64,000 nt of DNA from Butyrivibrio proteoclasticus B316 (GTDB taxonomy: Bacteria; Bacillota; Clostridia; Lachnospirales; Lachnospiraceae). Positions 9,645 through 18,204 of the stretch are shown one piece after another. The DNA lies in assembly GCF_000145035.1 (NCBI RefSeq), contig NC_014387.1, positions 1,186,276 through 1,250,275 on the forward strand, written 5' to 3'. Below the pieces are notes generated by a model. That model did not search any database. It worked only from the letters and a program-made list of their open reading frames with translations, and had not been told where the DNA came from. Every line of letters starts with the position of its first letter. The stretch's first letter is position 1. The translations under genes and the position numbers were made by a program.

Positions 9645-9657
9645 AAAAATGTGTGTG
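9645..9657 (+). promoter_or_regulatory. Leader motif shared with the paralogous gene
   Basis: AAAAATGTGTGTG occurs here, 28 bp before the 9686 start, and again at 14583-14595 just before the 14607 start. The identical 13-mer in front of two paralogous genes suggests shared post-transcriptional control or common descent of the leader. Confidence 0.4.
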
Positions 9658-9685
9658 TAAATTTTCGAATGAGAGGGAATGAGAT

Positions 9686-12600
9686 ATGAAGAAGAATATT
9701 ATGAACAAGCAGATTATTAAGGCGATTGCAATCGGTATTAGTGCAAGCATGGCATTACAGCCTATGACAGCACTCGCTATTGATGACGAGAACAATTCAG
9801 TGGATCCTATCAAATCTACTGATGATGATAATGCTATTACAGAGAGCGAAGCGCAGGGGGCTTTCGATACAGCGGTAGATACAGCAGTTGATGCAGCAGG
9901 AGATGTTGCAAATGCTTATGACAATGCAGTAGAGAATGATTCAGCAGTTACAGGCTATACAGGAGATGAGGAAATAGTTTCTAATCCTGTTAACGAAGAT
10001 ACAAATGGTTCTATCCAGAATAAGATCGGCGAGCTTCAGGATAGCGTAGGAGAAGTTGATAAAACTAATGCTCCAGCAATCGCAACTGACGTTACTGATA
10101 TAGATACAAACAAAGAAGCAGTTGGTACTGCTCAGGGCGATGTAGAAGATAAGGCAGCTGAGATTTCTTCTATAGCTCAGGAAACAAAGGAAACAGTTAC
10201 TGAAATCAATAATGAAGTTGCAGCAGCGGGTGAGGCAGCAGAAAATGCTAAGACACAGGCTGATGTTGATGCTGCAAATGAGCTTATTAAGACAGCTGAA
10301 GAAAACGTTGAGAAGGCACAGGCTGATCTTGATCAGGCTAAGCTTGATTATGAAGCAAAAGAAAAAGAGTATGAGGAAGCTAAGAAGGCAGAAGCTCAGG
10401 CGCAGGCCGAATATGATGCAGCTCTTACACAGACTGGCGCTGATATAGAAGAAGCAAAGGCAAACCTTCTTAAGGCACAGCTCGCAGCAGCTTCTCTTAA
10501 GGAGCTTACAGAGGCAGCAGCTGGCGATATTGCAACTCAGGAAGCTGATTTACAGAAGCAGATTGAGACTCTTGCAGATGCTAAGGCTGGTCAGGCAGAG
10601 CAGGATAAGAAAGATATAGCAGCTAAGGCAACTCAGGATAAGGCTGATGTAGATGCTAAGGCGGCAGCTGATAAGGAAGCCATTGAAAAGAAAGCAGTTG
10701 ACGATAAGAAGGCTATTGATACACAGGCTACAAAGGACAAGGCTGATATTGATACTCAGGCAAACAAAGACAAGGCTGAAGTAGATAAGAAAGCTAATGA
10801 AGACAGGAAAAAAGTTGACGAGCAGGCTAACAAGGATAAAGCAGCTGTAGAACAGAAGGCAACAGAAGATAAGAAAGCTATTGAAAAGAAGGCAGCAGAG
10901 GACAAGGCAGCCATCGAAAAGAAGGCTGGAGAAGATAAGGCAGCAGTAGACGCTAAGGCTAAGGCTGAAAAAGAAGCTATAGATAAGGCAGCAGAGGAAG
11001 CTAAAAAGAATAAGAGAGAGCCCTCTGAAGCTGAAATTAAGAAGATTGAAGAACAGGCTAAAAAAGACAAGGAAGCAGTAGATGCTAAGGCTAAGGCCGA
11101 AAAGGAAGCTATTGATGCGAAGGCAGTAACAGACAAGGAAGCAGTAGATACTAAGGCTGGCAAAGATAAGGAAAATGTAGATACAAAGGCAACTCAGGAA
11201 AAGAATAACATTGACGCTAAGGCAACAACAGATAAGAACAATATCGATTCCAAGGCAACTCAGGATAAAGCAGCGGTAGATACTAAGGCAACAGCAGATA
11301 AGAAAGATATTGATGCTAAGGCAACTCAGGATAAGGCAGATATTGATTCAGCAGCAACAGCAGCTAAGGGAGGAATTGATACTGAGGCTAACGGAAAGAA
11401 ATCTGATATCGACACTAAGGCTGGAACAGAAATGGGTAAAATTGATGCTGATGCAACAACAGCTAAGAATAAGATAGACACAGACGCAGCAGCAGAAAAA
11501 GAAGCTATTGATACAAAAGCAGCAGCAGATAAGAAAGCTATCGATGATCAGGCAGATATCGCCAAAGGCGCCATCGATACTAAGGCTACAGACGATAAGA
11601 AGGCAATTGACGATGCACTTCCAGGACAGCTTGCTAAGGTAGATAGCGATGCAACAGAGGCCAAGAATAATATAGATAGCGAGGCTACATCTGCTAAAAC
11701 TGCAATAGACACTAAAGCTCAGAAAGATAAGGATGATATTGATGCAGAGGTTAATGAAGCTACAGCTAGCAAGTACATGATTGACACTGATCTTGCAGGC
11801 AAGATTGCAGCATTAGAGCAGGATAACCAGCAAAGATCTGATAATGAACCTACTATTATAGGTGCTATTACAGGAGCTATATGGGCCGCTAATAACAATG
11901 CAATTCTTAACAATAATGAGCAGATTGCTGAATATCTGGTTAAGTACATGTTCTATAAGGGAGATCAGATCAATAATGTAGACCTGACTAAAGAAGTATA
12001 TTTTGATTCCCATGTACATCAGCTCAATTCAGACAATAATCATATTACAGTATCTTATTACCTTAAGGGCGCAACAGAGCCTACAGTTGAGAAATATGAT
12101 TTCTGGACATATAAGAGAGCAGATGCTGAATCTGGCAAGCTCAAAGAAGAAAAGAAAAACTATTCTTATACATATATAGTTGTTTACAAGAAAAATGATC
12201 ATACAATCCAGTACTCTCAGCTTGATTTCGCAGCAGATTATGCAGCAGAGAATGCAAGAAGACAGGAACTCAATGCACAGTATGATGAGATCATAAATGG
12301 CGCAGCTGGTAGAAAAGCAGCTATCGATGAGAAGGCATCTGAAGATAAAACAGCTATCGATACAAAGGCAACAGCAGATAAGAAGGCCATTGATGATGCA
12401 GTTCCTGGTAAGAAGTCAGCTTTGGAGACAGAAGCAGCTGAAAAGAAGGCAACTATCGATACAAAGGCAACTTCTGAAAAGGCTGGTATTGATGAAGAAG
12501 CAACAGGTAAGAAAACAGCCATTGAGAATAAGGCAACGGCTGACAAGGAAGCAGTTGATAATACTGCAACTAGCAAGAAGGCAGCCATAGATGAAGAAGC

Positions 12601-14350
12601 AACTGGTAAGAAGGCAGCCATTGAAACAAAGGCTATAGAAGATAAAGCAGCTATCGATGCTAAGGCAACAGCTGACAAGGAAGCTATCGAGAACAAGGCA
12701 ACAGCTGACAAGGCTGACATCGATACAAAGGCAACAGCAGATAAGAAGGCTATCGATGATGCAGTTCCTGGCAAGAAGAAGGCTATCGATGATAAAGCAA
12801 CAGCAGATAAGGCAGACATTGATACAAAGGCAACAGCAGATAAGGCAGCCGTAGATACAAAGGCTACAAATGAGAAGAACAGCATCGATAAGAAGGCTGG
12901 AGAAGAGAAGCAGAAGATAGCTGATAAGGCAGAAAAAGATAAGAAGGCAGTAGACGAGAAAGCTAAGAAAGAAAAAGAAGAGATAGAAAAGAAAGCTAAG
13001 AAGGCTACTGAAGATGAAAAGAAGAAGCTTGAAAATGAAATAAAGGCTATTGATAAGAAGGCAGATGCTGACAAGAAGGCCATCGACAAGAAGGCAGATG
13101 CTGACAAGAAGGCCATTGACAAGAAGGCTGCTGATGATAAGAAGGCAGTCAATGATCAGGCTGATAAGGATAAGAAGAAGGTAAACGAAGACGCTAAGGT
13201 AGCTAAAGATGCCATTGATAAGAAGGCCAAAGAAGATAAAGATACTATCAAGGCTAACGCTGATGCCGCTAAGAAGGCTATTGATGACAAGGCTAAGACA
13301 GATAAGGCTACAGTAGAAAGTAAGGCAACAGCAGCTAAGACAGCAGTAGATAGCAAGGCAACAGCAGATAAGAAGGATGTTGATGATAAGGCAACAGCAG
13401 ATAAGAAAGCCATCGATGATAAGGCAGCTATAGACACGGCAAAAGCTGATTCAGCAGCACAGAGTGCAGCAGCAGAGAAGGCTGGAGCTAAGGCAGCAGC
13501 TGCAGCAGCATTCCAGGATGCTCGTGATGCATACAATGCACTTAGCCAGAAGGCCATCGATGCAGCAATAGCAGTAACTAATGCTCAGGATAGACTTACA
13601 GCTCTTGAGAATTCTCTTAAGGCTCTTATCGCAGGTAACATCATTGATAAGGCAAGCTTTGAAGCTAGAATCGCAGACCTTGCTTCTCAGATCAAGACAG
13701 CAAAAGATGACCTTGGTAAGGCACAGGATGATCTCGACAAGGCAACTGATGATCTTGTAAAGGCACAGGATACACTTGATGATGCACAGGAGGCAATCGA
13801 CGCTGCAAATGCAGCAGCTAACCAGGGCGGTACAGGCGCTGGCGGAGCAGGTACAGGAACTGGAGCTGGAACAACAGGCGGAACAGGAACAGCTACTACA
13901 ATAGTTGATGCTCCTACAGCAATAACAGCTAACCCAGGTGCAGCAGTGGCAAACGCAGCAGGCGGTACAGGCACAGCAGACGCTGGAGTAGCAGGTGCAG
14001 CAGGCGCTGGAGCAGCTGATGCAGGCGCAGGCATCGGAGCAGGTGCTGGAAATGCAGGCGGATCAGTTCTCGGAGCACAGAGAGAATACGAAGACAATAA
14101 GGCTACAGATGATGCTAAGGAAGTAAAGACTAAGGAAAAGACTCCTGAAACTAAAGATGAGACAAAGACTTCTAAGGTATCCAATATCGAAGACGAAGAA
14201 ACAGCTAAGTCAGCAATGCCGGTAGACGAGAGCAAGAAGGGATTCCCATGGTGGATAATCGTTATTGCAGCAGTAACCGGAGTATCAGCAGAAGAATACA
14301 TGAGAAGAAAGAACAATAAGGCTACAAATAAGAATGATTCTCAGAAGTAA
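9686..14350 (+). CDS. Giant surface protein with mirror-symmetric 11-residue-repeat stalk
   Basis: The 1554-residue protein has a signal peptide (1-31, cleavage near TALA-ID) and an Ala/Glu-rich coiled coil to about 313. A first block of 34 eleven-residue units covers 314-687 (consensus KATADKxAIDx). A non-repetitive domain of 184 residues (688-871) follows, then a second block of 34 units (872-1245). Another coiled coil to about 1376 leads to a Gly/Ala/Thr-rich linker and a C-terminal membrane segment (about 1520-1537, PWWIIVIAAV). The end is a charged GVSAEEYMRRKNNK tail. There is no LPXTG motif. Eleven-residue periodicity is known for nearly straight or right-handed coiled coils. The paralogue at 14607 shares the signal peptide (KAIA, GISASMALQP) and the tail. 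The function is unknown; a stalked adhesin or cell-surface spacer is inferred. The start is fixed by GAGAGGG upstream. Confidence 0.85.
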   Translation: MKKNIMNKQIIKAIAIGISASMALQPMTALAIDDENNSVDPIKSTDDDNAITESEAQGAFDTAVDTAVDAAGDVANAYDNAVENDSAVTGYTGDEEIVSNPVNEDTNGSIQNKIGELQDSVGEVDKTNAPAIATDVTDIDTNKEAVGTAQGDVEDKAAEISSIAQETKETVTEINNEVAAAGEAAENAKTQADVDAANELIKTAEENVEKAQADLDQAKLDYEAKEKEYEEAKKAEAQAQAEYDAALTQTGADIEEAKANLLKAQLAAASLKELTEAAAGDIATQEADLQKQIETLADAKAGQAEQDKKDIAAKATQDKADVDAKAAADKEAIEKKAVDDKKAIDTQATKDKADIDTQANKDKAEVDKKANEDRKKVDEQANKDKAAVEQKATEDKKAIEKKAAEDKAAIEKKAGEDKAAVDAKAKAEKEAIDKAAEEAKKNKREPSEAEIKKIEEQAKKDKEAVDAKAKAEKEAIDAKAVTDKEAVDTKAGKDKENVDTKATQEKNNIDAKATTDKNNIDSKATQDKAAVDTKATADKKDIDAKATQDKADIDSAATAAKGGIDTEANGKKSDIDTKAGTEMGKIDADATTAKNKIDTDAAAEKEAIDTKAAADKKAIDDQADIAKGAIDTKATDDKKAIDDALPGQLAKVDSDATEAKNNIDSEATSAKTAIDTKAQKDKDDIDAEVNEATASKYMIDTDLAGKIAALEQDNQQRSDNEPTIIGAITGAIWAANNNAILNNNEQIAEYLVKYMFYKGDQINNVDLTKEVYFDSHVHQLNSDNNHITVSYYLKGATEPTVEKYDFWTYKRADAESGKLKEEKKNYSYTYIVVYKKNDHTIQYSQLDFAADYAAENARRQELNAQYDEIINGAAGRKAAIDEKASEDKTAIDTKATADKKAIDDAVPGKKSALETEAAEKKATIDTKATSEKAGIDEEATGKKTAIENKATADKEAVDNTATSKKAAIDEEATGKKAAIETKAIEDKAAIDAKATADKEAIENKATADKADIDTKATADKKAIDDAVPGKKKAIDDKATADKADIDTKATADKAAVDTKATNEKNSIDKKAGEEKQKIADKAEKDKKAVDEKAKKEKEEIEKKAKKATEDEKKKLENEIKAIDKKADADKKAIDKKADADKKAIDKKAADDKKAVNDQADKDKKKVNEDAKVAKDAIDKKAKEDKDTIKANADAAKKAIDDKAKTDKATVESKATAAKTAVDSKATADKKDVDDKATADKKAIDDKAAIDTAKADSAAQSAAAEKAGAKAAAAAAFQDARDAYNALSQKAIDAAIAVTNAQDRLTALENSLKALIAGNIIDKASFEARIADLASQIKTAKDDLGKAQDDLDKATDDLVKAQDTLDDAQEAIDAANAAANQGGTGAGGAGTGTGAGTTGGTGTATTIVDAPTAITANPGAAVANAAGGTGTADAGVAGAAGAGAADAGAGIGAGAGNAGGSVLGAQREYEDNKATDDAKEVKTKEKTPETKDETKTSKVSNIEDEETAKSAMPVDESKKGFPWWIIVIAAVTGVSAEEYMRRKNNKATNKNDSQK
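10625..11746 (+). repeat. Hendecad repeat block 1 (34 x 33 bp)
   Basis: Thirty-four consecutive units of exactly 33 bp encode K/Q-A-T-x-D-K-x-x-I/V-D-x. Irregular units are 12-13 (starting at 10988, containing Lys-rich KKNKREPSE) and 31 (11615, ALPGQLAKVDS). One weaker unit, QAEQDKKDIAA, may precede unit 1. Confidence 0.9.
11747..12298 (+). other. Non-repetitive tip-domain segment of the giant surface protein
   Basis: 184 codons with none of the 33-bp periodicity. They are rich in Asn and Tyr and in beta-forming stretches (ITVSYYLKG, EKYDFWTYK, YTYIVVYKK) after a helix (EQIAEYLVKYMF). It lies exactly between two equal repeat blocks. I know no family for it; a ligand-binding tip is inferred from its position. 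Confidence 0.65.
12299..13420 (+). repeat. Hendecad repeat block 2 (34 x 33 bp)
   Basis: Thirty-four consecutive 33-bp units, equal in length to block 1. The first unit (GAAGRKAAIDE) is the least regular. Irregular units are 4 (12398, AVPGKKSALET), 15 (12761, AVPGKKKAIDD) and 22-23 (12992, containing KATEDEKKKLENE). Confidence 0.88.
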
Positions 14351-14390
14351 TAATTAAAGGAAACACACACATTCCTCTTATTCATTGATT

Positions 14391-14427
14391 GGGAGGGTTC
14401 CAACATACATGGAACTCTCCCTTTTTT
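14391..14427 (+). terminator. Intrinsic terminator after the giant surface protein gene
   Basis: A 12-bp stem (14391-14402 with 14410-14421, one G-U pair) is followed by six T residues. The rest of the 14351-14606 gap is A/T-rich upstream sequence of the paralogue. Confidence 0.9.
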
Positions 14428-14606
14428 CTTGCATTAAGCCAAACGAATTGTAGAAGACAATGCTCCATACAGTACTCACATACCATCTTTCGAAAATCAT
14501 AAAGCGTAATCACAAATACAAAAATAATATTAAATATGATTAGTCTTATGATTTTGCTTTTGCTATAAATAATGAGTTGTTAAAAAATGTGTGTGAGGAA
14601 TTTAGT

Positions 14607-17600
14607 ATGAAAAAGAAATTTTTAAACAAGCAACTCGTTAAAGCAATTGCAGTAGGAATTAGTGCCAGCATGGCTCTTCAGCCAGTTACAGTATTTGCTG
14701 GAAACGAGGATAGCAATGTGCCAGATCCAAGTGGTGAAGACGTCATCGAAAAAGTTGAGAATACACCACTCGATAGTGTAAAAAATGCAGAGAAAGATTT
14801 TGCTGATTCAATTAACAAAGAACAGAATGGCTTGGCAAAATCTGTTGAGGATATTAGTAAAAACATTGGTAATGTATTTGATGAAGCAACAGATTCAGCT
14901 TCTGATGGCGATACATCAGTTCCAAATAGTGATACATCAAATGATAATACTATAACAAACAAAGAGCTTAAAAAAGTATATGATGATAATGCAGACAAGA
15001 TTCAGGAAGATGCGAATGCTCTTTCTGGTAATATAGAGGTTTTGCAGGGAGACGTAAAAAAACTTAATACAGGTAAAGAGAACATTTCTGGTGCACAGGA
15101 TACTAGAAACGAAGCTGTAGATAATCTTGACAAGCCAATTGCTAATGTTGAGTCAGCTGCAAATGAAGCTACAGAGGCATATAAAGACGTTGCCGATAGT
15201 ATTGAAAAAGTCAGCCAGAAAATTGAAGATGCTAATACTCAGGCTGAGGCAGACGCTGCATATAAGGAAGCTGAAGAACTTGCTAATAAAGCTAATCAGG
15301 ACTTCGAAGCGGCTGAGAGTAACTTTAATACTACAAAAGAAGCTTTTGAGAAAGCACTTGATGAAGCAAATAAAGCCCAGGAAGCTTATCTTGCTGCAAT
15401 TGATGCTGCAAATGGTAAGGCTGCAGAAGCAAAAAAACATCTTGAAGAAGCACAGGTAAATGTAAATAAGTTAAATTCAGATCTTGAAGAAGCAACTGAG
15501 GCTCTTACTATAGCAAGAGAGAATGCCGAAGCAGCAAAAGAGCTTGATGTACAACGCAAGGAGCAGGAACTTAAGGAAGCTACAGAATCTAGTAATAAAG
15601 CCAAAAAAGAATTAAGTGACATTAAAGGCAAAATTAAACAGGCGGAAAAAGCAAAGCGTGCTAAAGCAGAAGCCGAGAATGATGCTAAGAATCTTGCAGA
15701 AGAGAAGAAAGATACAATTAAAGCAGGAACACAGGCAGCAGCTGATGTAAAGAAGGCTGAGGACGACGCTAAGAAACTCGCAGAAGAGAAAAAAGATACA
15801 ATTAAAGCAGGAACACAGGCAGCAGCTGATGTAAAGAAGGCTGAGGACGATGCTAAGAAACTCGCAGAAGAGAAGAAAGATACAATTAAAGCAGGAACAC
15901 AGGCAGCAGCTGATGTAAAGAAGGCTGAGGACGATGCGAAAAAGCTTGCAGAAGAGAAGAAAGATACAATTAAAGAAGGAACAAAAGCAGCACAGGATGT
16001 GAAGGATGCTGAAGGGAAAATAACACTGGCTCAGAATAAGAAAACCGAGCTTGAGAATTCCAAGGCAGTGCTCGACAACGTAGAAGGTGTTTGGGATACT
16101 GGTCATAACAAGGCAATTGCATTTGAGTTAATAAGGATTTGGGTAAGAGAAACAGATCCTAATGCAACAGTCATGATGACTGGAACAGAACACTTTACTG
16201 ATTTTAGAGGCGCAGGTTATCACTATTTTGTAGTTAATATCAATGGAGTAGATAGATACTTTGATTTTAGAACTCCTGGAGGCTCTATTTTCGGCAGTAA
16301 CAAGAATGAGATTACAGTATTTGAAAAGCAAGGAAAATCAAATAAAAGAATTGATTCTTCAAAGATAAAATCCAGAAATGATTATTTAAATGACTATGAT
16401 AATAAGCTTGAAGAAGCGAAAAAGGCAATTACAAATGCTGAGAACTATGCTAAGAATCTTGCAGAAGAGAAGAAAGATACAATTAAAGCAGGAACACAGG
16501 CAGCAGCTGATGTAAAGAAGGCTGAGGACGACGCTAAGAAACTCGCAGAAGAGAAGAAAGATACAATTAAAGCAGGAACACAGGCAGCAGCTGATGTAAA
16601 AAAGGCTGAGGACGACGCTAAGAAACTCGCAGAAGAGAAGAAAGATACAATTAAAGCAGGAACACAGGCGGCAGCTGATGTAAAGAAGGCTGAGGACGAC
16701 GCTAAGAAACTCGCAGAAGAGAAGAAAGATACAATTAAAGCAGGAACACAGGCAGAAGCCGATGTAAAAAAGGCTCAGGATCATGCTAAGCATGTTGCTG
16801 ATAAGGTGAAGAATGTAATTGATGAAGGAACTAAAGCATCAGAAAAACTTGATGTTGTTGAGAAGAACTTTAAGGATCTTTATAAGGTTCAAAGGAAAAA
16901 AGAAGCTGATCTTGAACTAGCCCAGAAATATACAAAAGAATATGAGGCAGTACTCAACTATTACAACAAGCTTGCAACAGCTGCTTCTGAAGCAAATGAG
17001 AAACTTAATAATGCATCTGATGAGCTTAAAAAAGTAAACGCTGCAATTGATAACCTTACAACTAATGATGTGACAGGAGAGCCAAATGATAAGGTTACAA
17101 AAAGGCTTAATGATCTCAAAGAACAGTATAAAGAGGCTAAGGCTGCTTTTGCTGCTGCTCAGAAAGCTCAGAAGAATGCTAATGATGAGCTTGCTAAGGC
17201 TGAAGAAAAGCTTGCTGATAAGAAAGCAGAAATTGCAGAAATCATCAGAAGAAATGCTGAAAACAGTGCTAAGTCAAATCAGTCAGATGACAATAGAAAT
17301 GCTGACGCTGTATATTCAGGTGACAATGACCTTGGAAATGAAGCAGATTCAACTGTAGACGTTATTACTGCAGTAGCTACAGCAAAGACACTTACAGCTA
17401 AGGTTCCTTCATTAGCTGTTAATACACAGGCTGTACCAGCAGTTCTTGGAGCTAAGAAGTCTTCAAAAGCAGGAACAAAGATTGCAACTGTAAATGTGGT
17501 AGCTAAGGCTGATTCAAACGATACACAGGTAGCAGGATCTGATGCGACCGTAGCAGTTTCTGAAGATGCAGCAATGACTGAAGAGAACAACGCTAAGTCA

Positions 17601-17819
17601 GAGGAGAGCACAACATCTGAGAATAAGAATGATCTTAATGGTGGAGCAACAGAAATCGCTGAGACAGAAATGCCTCTTGCAGCAGCTCCTTCAGAAAAGA
17701 AGAGCCCTCTTCCAGCAGTTATTGTTGCAATCCTTGCAGCAGTTGGAATTTCTGTTGAGGAAGTAGTTAGAAGAAATTCTAAAAAGAATAAAGCTGATCA
17801 GAAGTCTGACAAGAAGTGA
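14607..17819 (+). CDS. Paralogous surface protein with 28-residue-repeat stalk
   Basis: The product is 1070 residues from the ATG at 14607, which has GAGGA upstream; an in-frame ATG at 14577 has no such site. The signal peptide (NKQLVKAIAVGISASMALQP) closely matches the 9686 protein. Ala/Glu/Lys-rich coiled coils flank two blocks of four 28-residue repeats (360-471 and 615-726; unit begins AKKLAEEKKDTIKAG). The blocks bracket a 143-residue non-repetitive segment (472-614) containing GYHYFVVNINGVDRYFDFR. The C-terminus has PAVLGAKK, a membrane segment (about 1034-1051) and GISVEEVVRRNSKK, like the paralogue's tail. It is exported and probably membrane-anchored, and not sortase-anchored by any LPXTG I can see. 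Its role is unknown; a stalked surface protein is inferred. Confidence 0.83.
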   Translation: MKKKFLNKQLVKAIAVGISASMALQPVTVFAGNEDSNVPDPSGEDVIEKVENTPLDSVKNAEKDFADSINKEQNGLAKSVEDISKNIGNVFDEATDSASDGDTSVPNSDTSNDNTITNKELKKVYDDNADKIQEDANALSGNIEVLQGDVKKLNTGKENISGAQDTRNEAVDNLDKPIANVESAANEATEAYKDVADSIEKVSQKIEDANTQAEADAAYKEAEELANKANQDFEAAESNFNTTKEAFEKALDEANKAQEAYLAAIDAANGKAAEAKKHLEEAQVNVNKLNSDLEEATEALTIARENAEAAKELDVQRKEQELKEATESSNKAKKELSDIKGKIKQAEKAKRAKAEAENDAKNLAEEKKDTIKAGTQAAADVKKAEDDAKKLAEEKKDTIKAGTQAAADVKKAEDDAKKLAEEKKDTIKAGTQAAADVKKAEDDAKKLAEEKKDTIKEGTKAAQDVKDAEGKITLAQNKKTELENSKAVLDNVEGVWDTGHNKAIAFELIRIWVRETDPNATVMMTGTEHFTDFRGAGYHYFVVNINGVDRYFDFRTPGGSIFGSNKNEITVFEKQGKSNKRIDSSKIKSRNDYLNDYDNKLEEAKKAITNAENYAKNLAEEKKDTIKAGTQAAADVKKAEDDAKKLAEEKKDTIKAGTQAAADVKKAEDDAKKLAEEKKDTIKAGTQAAADVKKAEDDAKKLAEEKKDTIKAGTQAEADVKKAQDHAKHVADKVKNVIDEGTKASEKLDVVEKNFKDLYKVQRKKEADLELAQKYTKEYEAVLNYYNKLATAASEANEKLNNASDELKKVNAAIDNLTTNDVTGEPNDKVTKRLNDLKEQYKEAKAAFAAAQKAQKNANDELAKAEEKLADKKAEIAEIIRRNAENSAKSNQSDDNRNADAVYSGDNDLGNEADSTVDVITAVATAKTLTAKVPSLAVNTQAVPAVLGAKKSSKAGTKIATVNVVAKADSNDTQVAGSDATVAVSEDAAMTEENNAKSEESTTSENKNDLNGGATEIAETEMPLAAAPSEKKSPLPAVIVAILAAVGISVEEVVRRNSKKNKADQKSDKK
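15684..16019 (+). repeat. 84-bp tandem repeat block A (4 copies)
   Basis: Four in-frame 84-bp units, the first three nearly identical, encode AKKLAEEKKDTIKAG...KKAEDD. The fourth has diverged (KEGTKAAQDVKDAEGK). The high nucleotide identity implies recent expansion or gene conversion. Confidence 0.92.
16020..16448 (+). other. Non-repetitive insert of the paralogous surface protein
   Basis: 143 codons between the two repeat blocks: a helix (HNKAIAFELIRIWVRE), then a beta-rich region (GYHYFVVNINGVDRYFDFR, NEITVFEKQG), then a helix leading into block B. The order helix, then H-x-x-V strand, then Y-x-F strand resembles the insert at 11747-12298. No named family was recognised. Confidence 0.6.
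16449..16784 (+). repeat. 84-bp tandem repeat block B (4 copies, plus a degenerate fifth)
   Basis: Four 84-bp units almost identical to block A at the nucleotide level. A degenerate fifth unit, 16785-16868 (AKHVADKVKNVIDEG), follows. Equal copy number on either side of the insert parallels the 34 + 34 arrangement in the neighbour. Confidence 0.92.
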
Positions 17820-17879
17820 TAGCTTAATACACCAAATAGGGAATATTATGCCCATAATATATAGTCCTTTTTGGAACTC

Positions 17880-17927
17880 ACACATTAAATTAGGGAGCAG
17901 GTCCTCGTGACCGGCTCCCTAATGTGT
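17880..17927. terminator. Strong hairpin after the paralogous surface gene
   Basis: ACACATTA...TAGGGAGC pairs with GCTCCCTA...ATGTGT across a short loop, with a 3-nt bulge. No T-run follows on the + strand, so terminator activity is uncertain. A smaller ATATTAT/ATAATAT hairpin precedes it near 17842. Confidence 0.5.
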
Positions 17928-18024
17928 TGTACAAGACAGGCAGACACTATGGCATATAGGAAAAAACGTTGATAATTTAAGAAAATTTTAGAAAGTTACG
18001 GGGCCGGCATATAGCAAAAAAGAC

Positions 18025-18053
18025 TTTACACTTACGTTTTTCTATGCTAAACT
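18025..18053 (+). promoter_or_regulatory. Candidate promoter for rpsO
   Basis: TTTACA (18025-18030) and TAAACT (18048-18053) are spaced by 17 bp, about 150 bp before rpsO. It is the best match in the 385-bp gap 17820-18204. Confidence 0.5.
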
Positions 18054-18204
18054 ACATTAGTTGCTGACGAGAATTCAGTAACAGTTACAGAAACTACCTT
18101 TTACCCGGATAATGGATACTCCAACCTTTATCTGCGTAGCAGGCGGATCACACAAAGTTAAGGGCTTGAGTAATATATTCAGCCCAGAGAAAAGGAGAAG
18201 AGAA
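18054..18204 (+). promoter_or_regulatory. rpsO 5' leader, possible S15 autoregulatory RNA
   Basis: About 150 nt of leader contain hairpins. One is GGGCT...AGCCC, 18171-18186, just ahead of the AAGGAG site. Another is an ATCTGC/GCAGGCGGAT region near 18130-18150. Ribosomal protein S15 is known to repress its own mRNA through structured leaders in several bacteria. I cannot match a specific published motif here. Confidence 0.35.

Noticed and set aside
12238..13152. Long minus-strand open frame (304 residues, Ala/Ser/Phe-rich)
   Set aside because: It is the complement of the 33-bp hendecad repeats of the 9686 gene. The repeat phase keeps it free of stops, and it has no start signals.
9686..17819. 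Sortase-anchored LPXTG proteins
   Set aside because: Neither protein contains LPXTG or a close variant before its C-terminal membrane helix.
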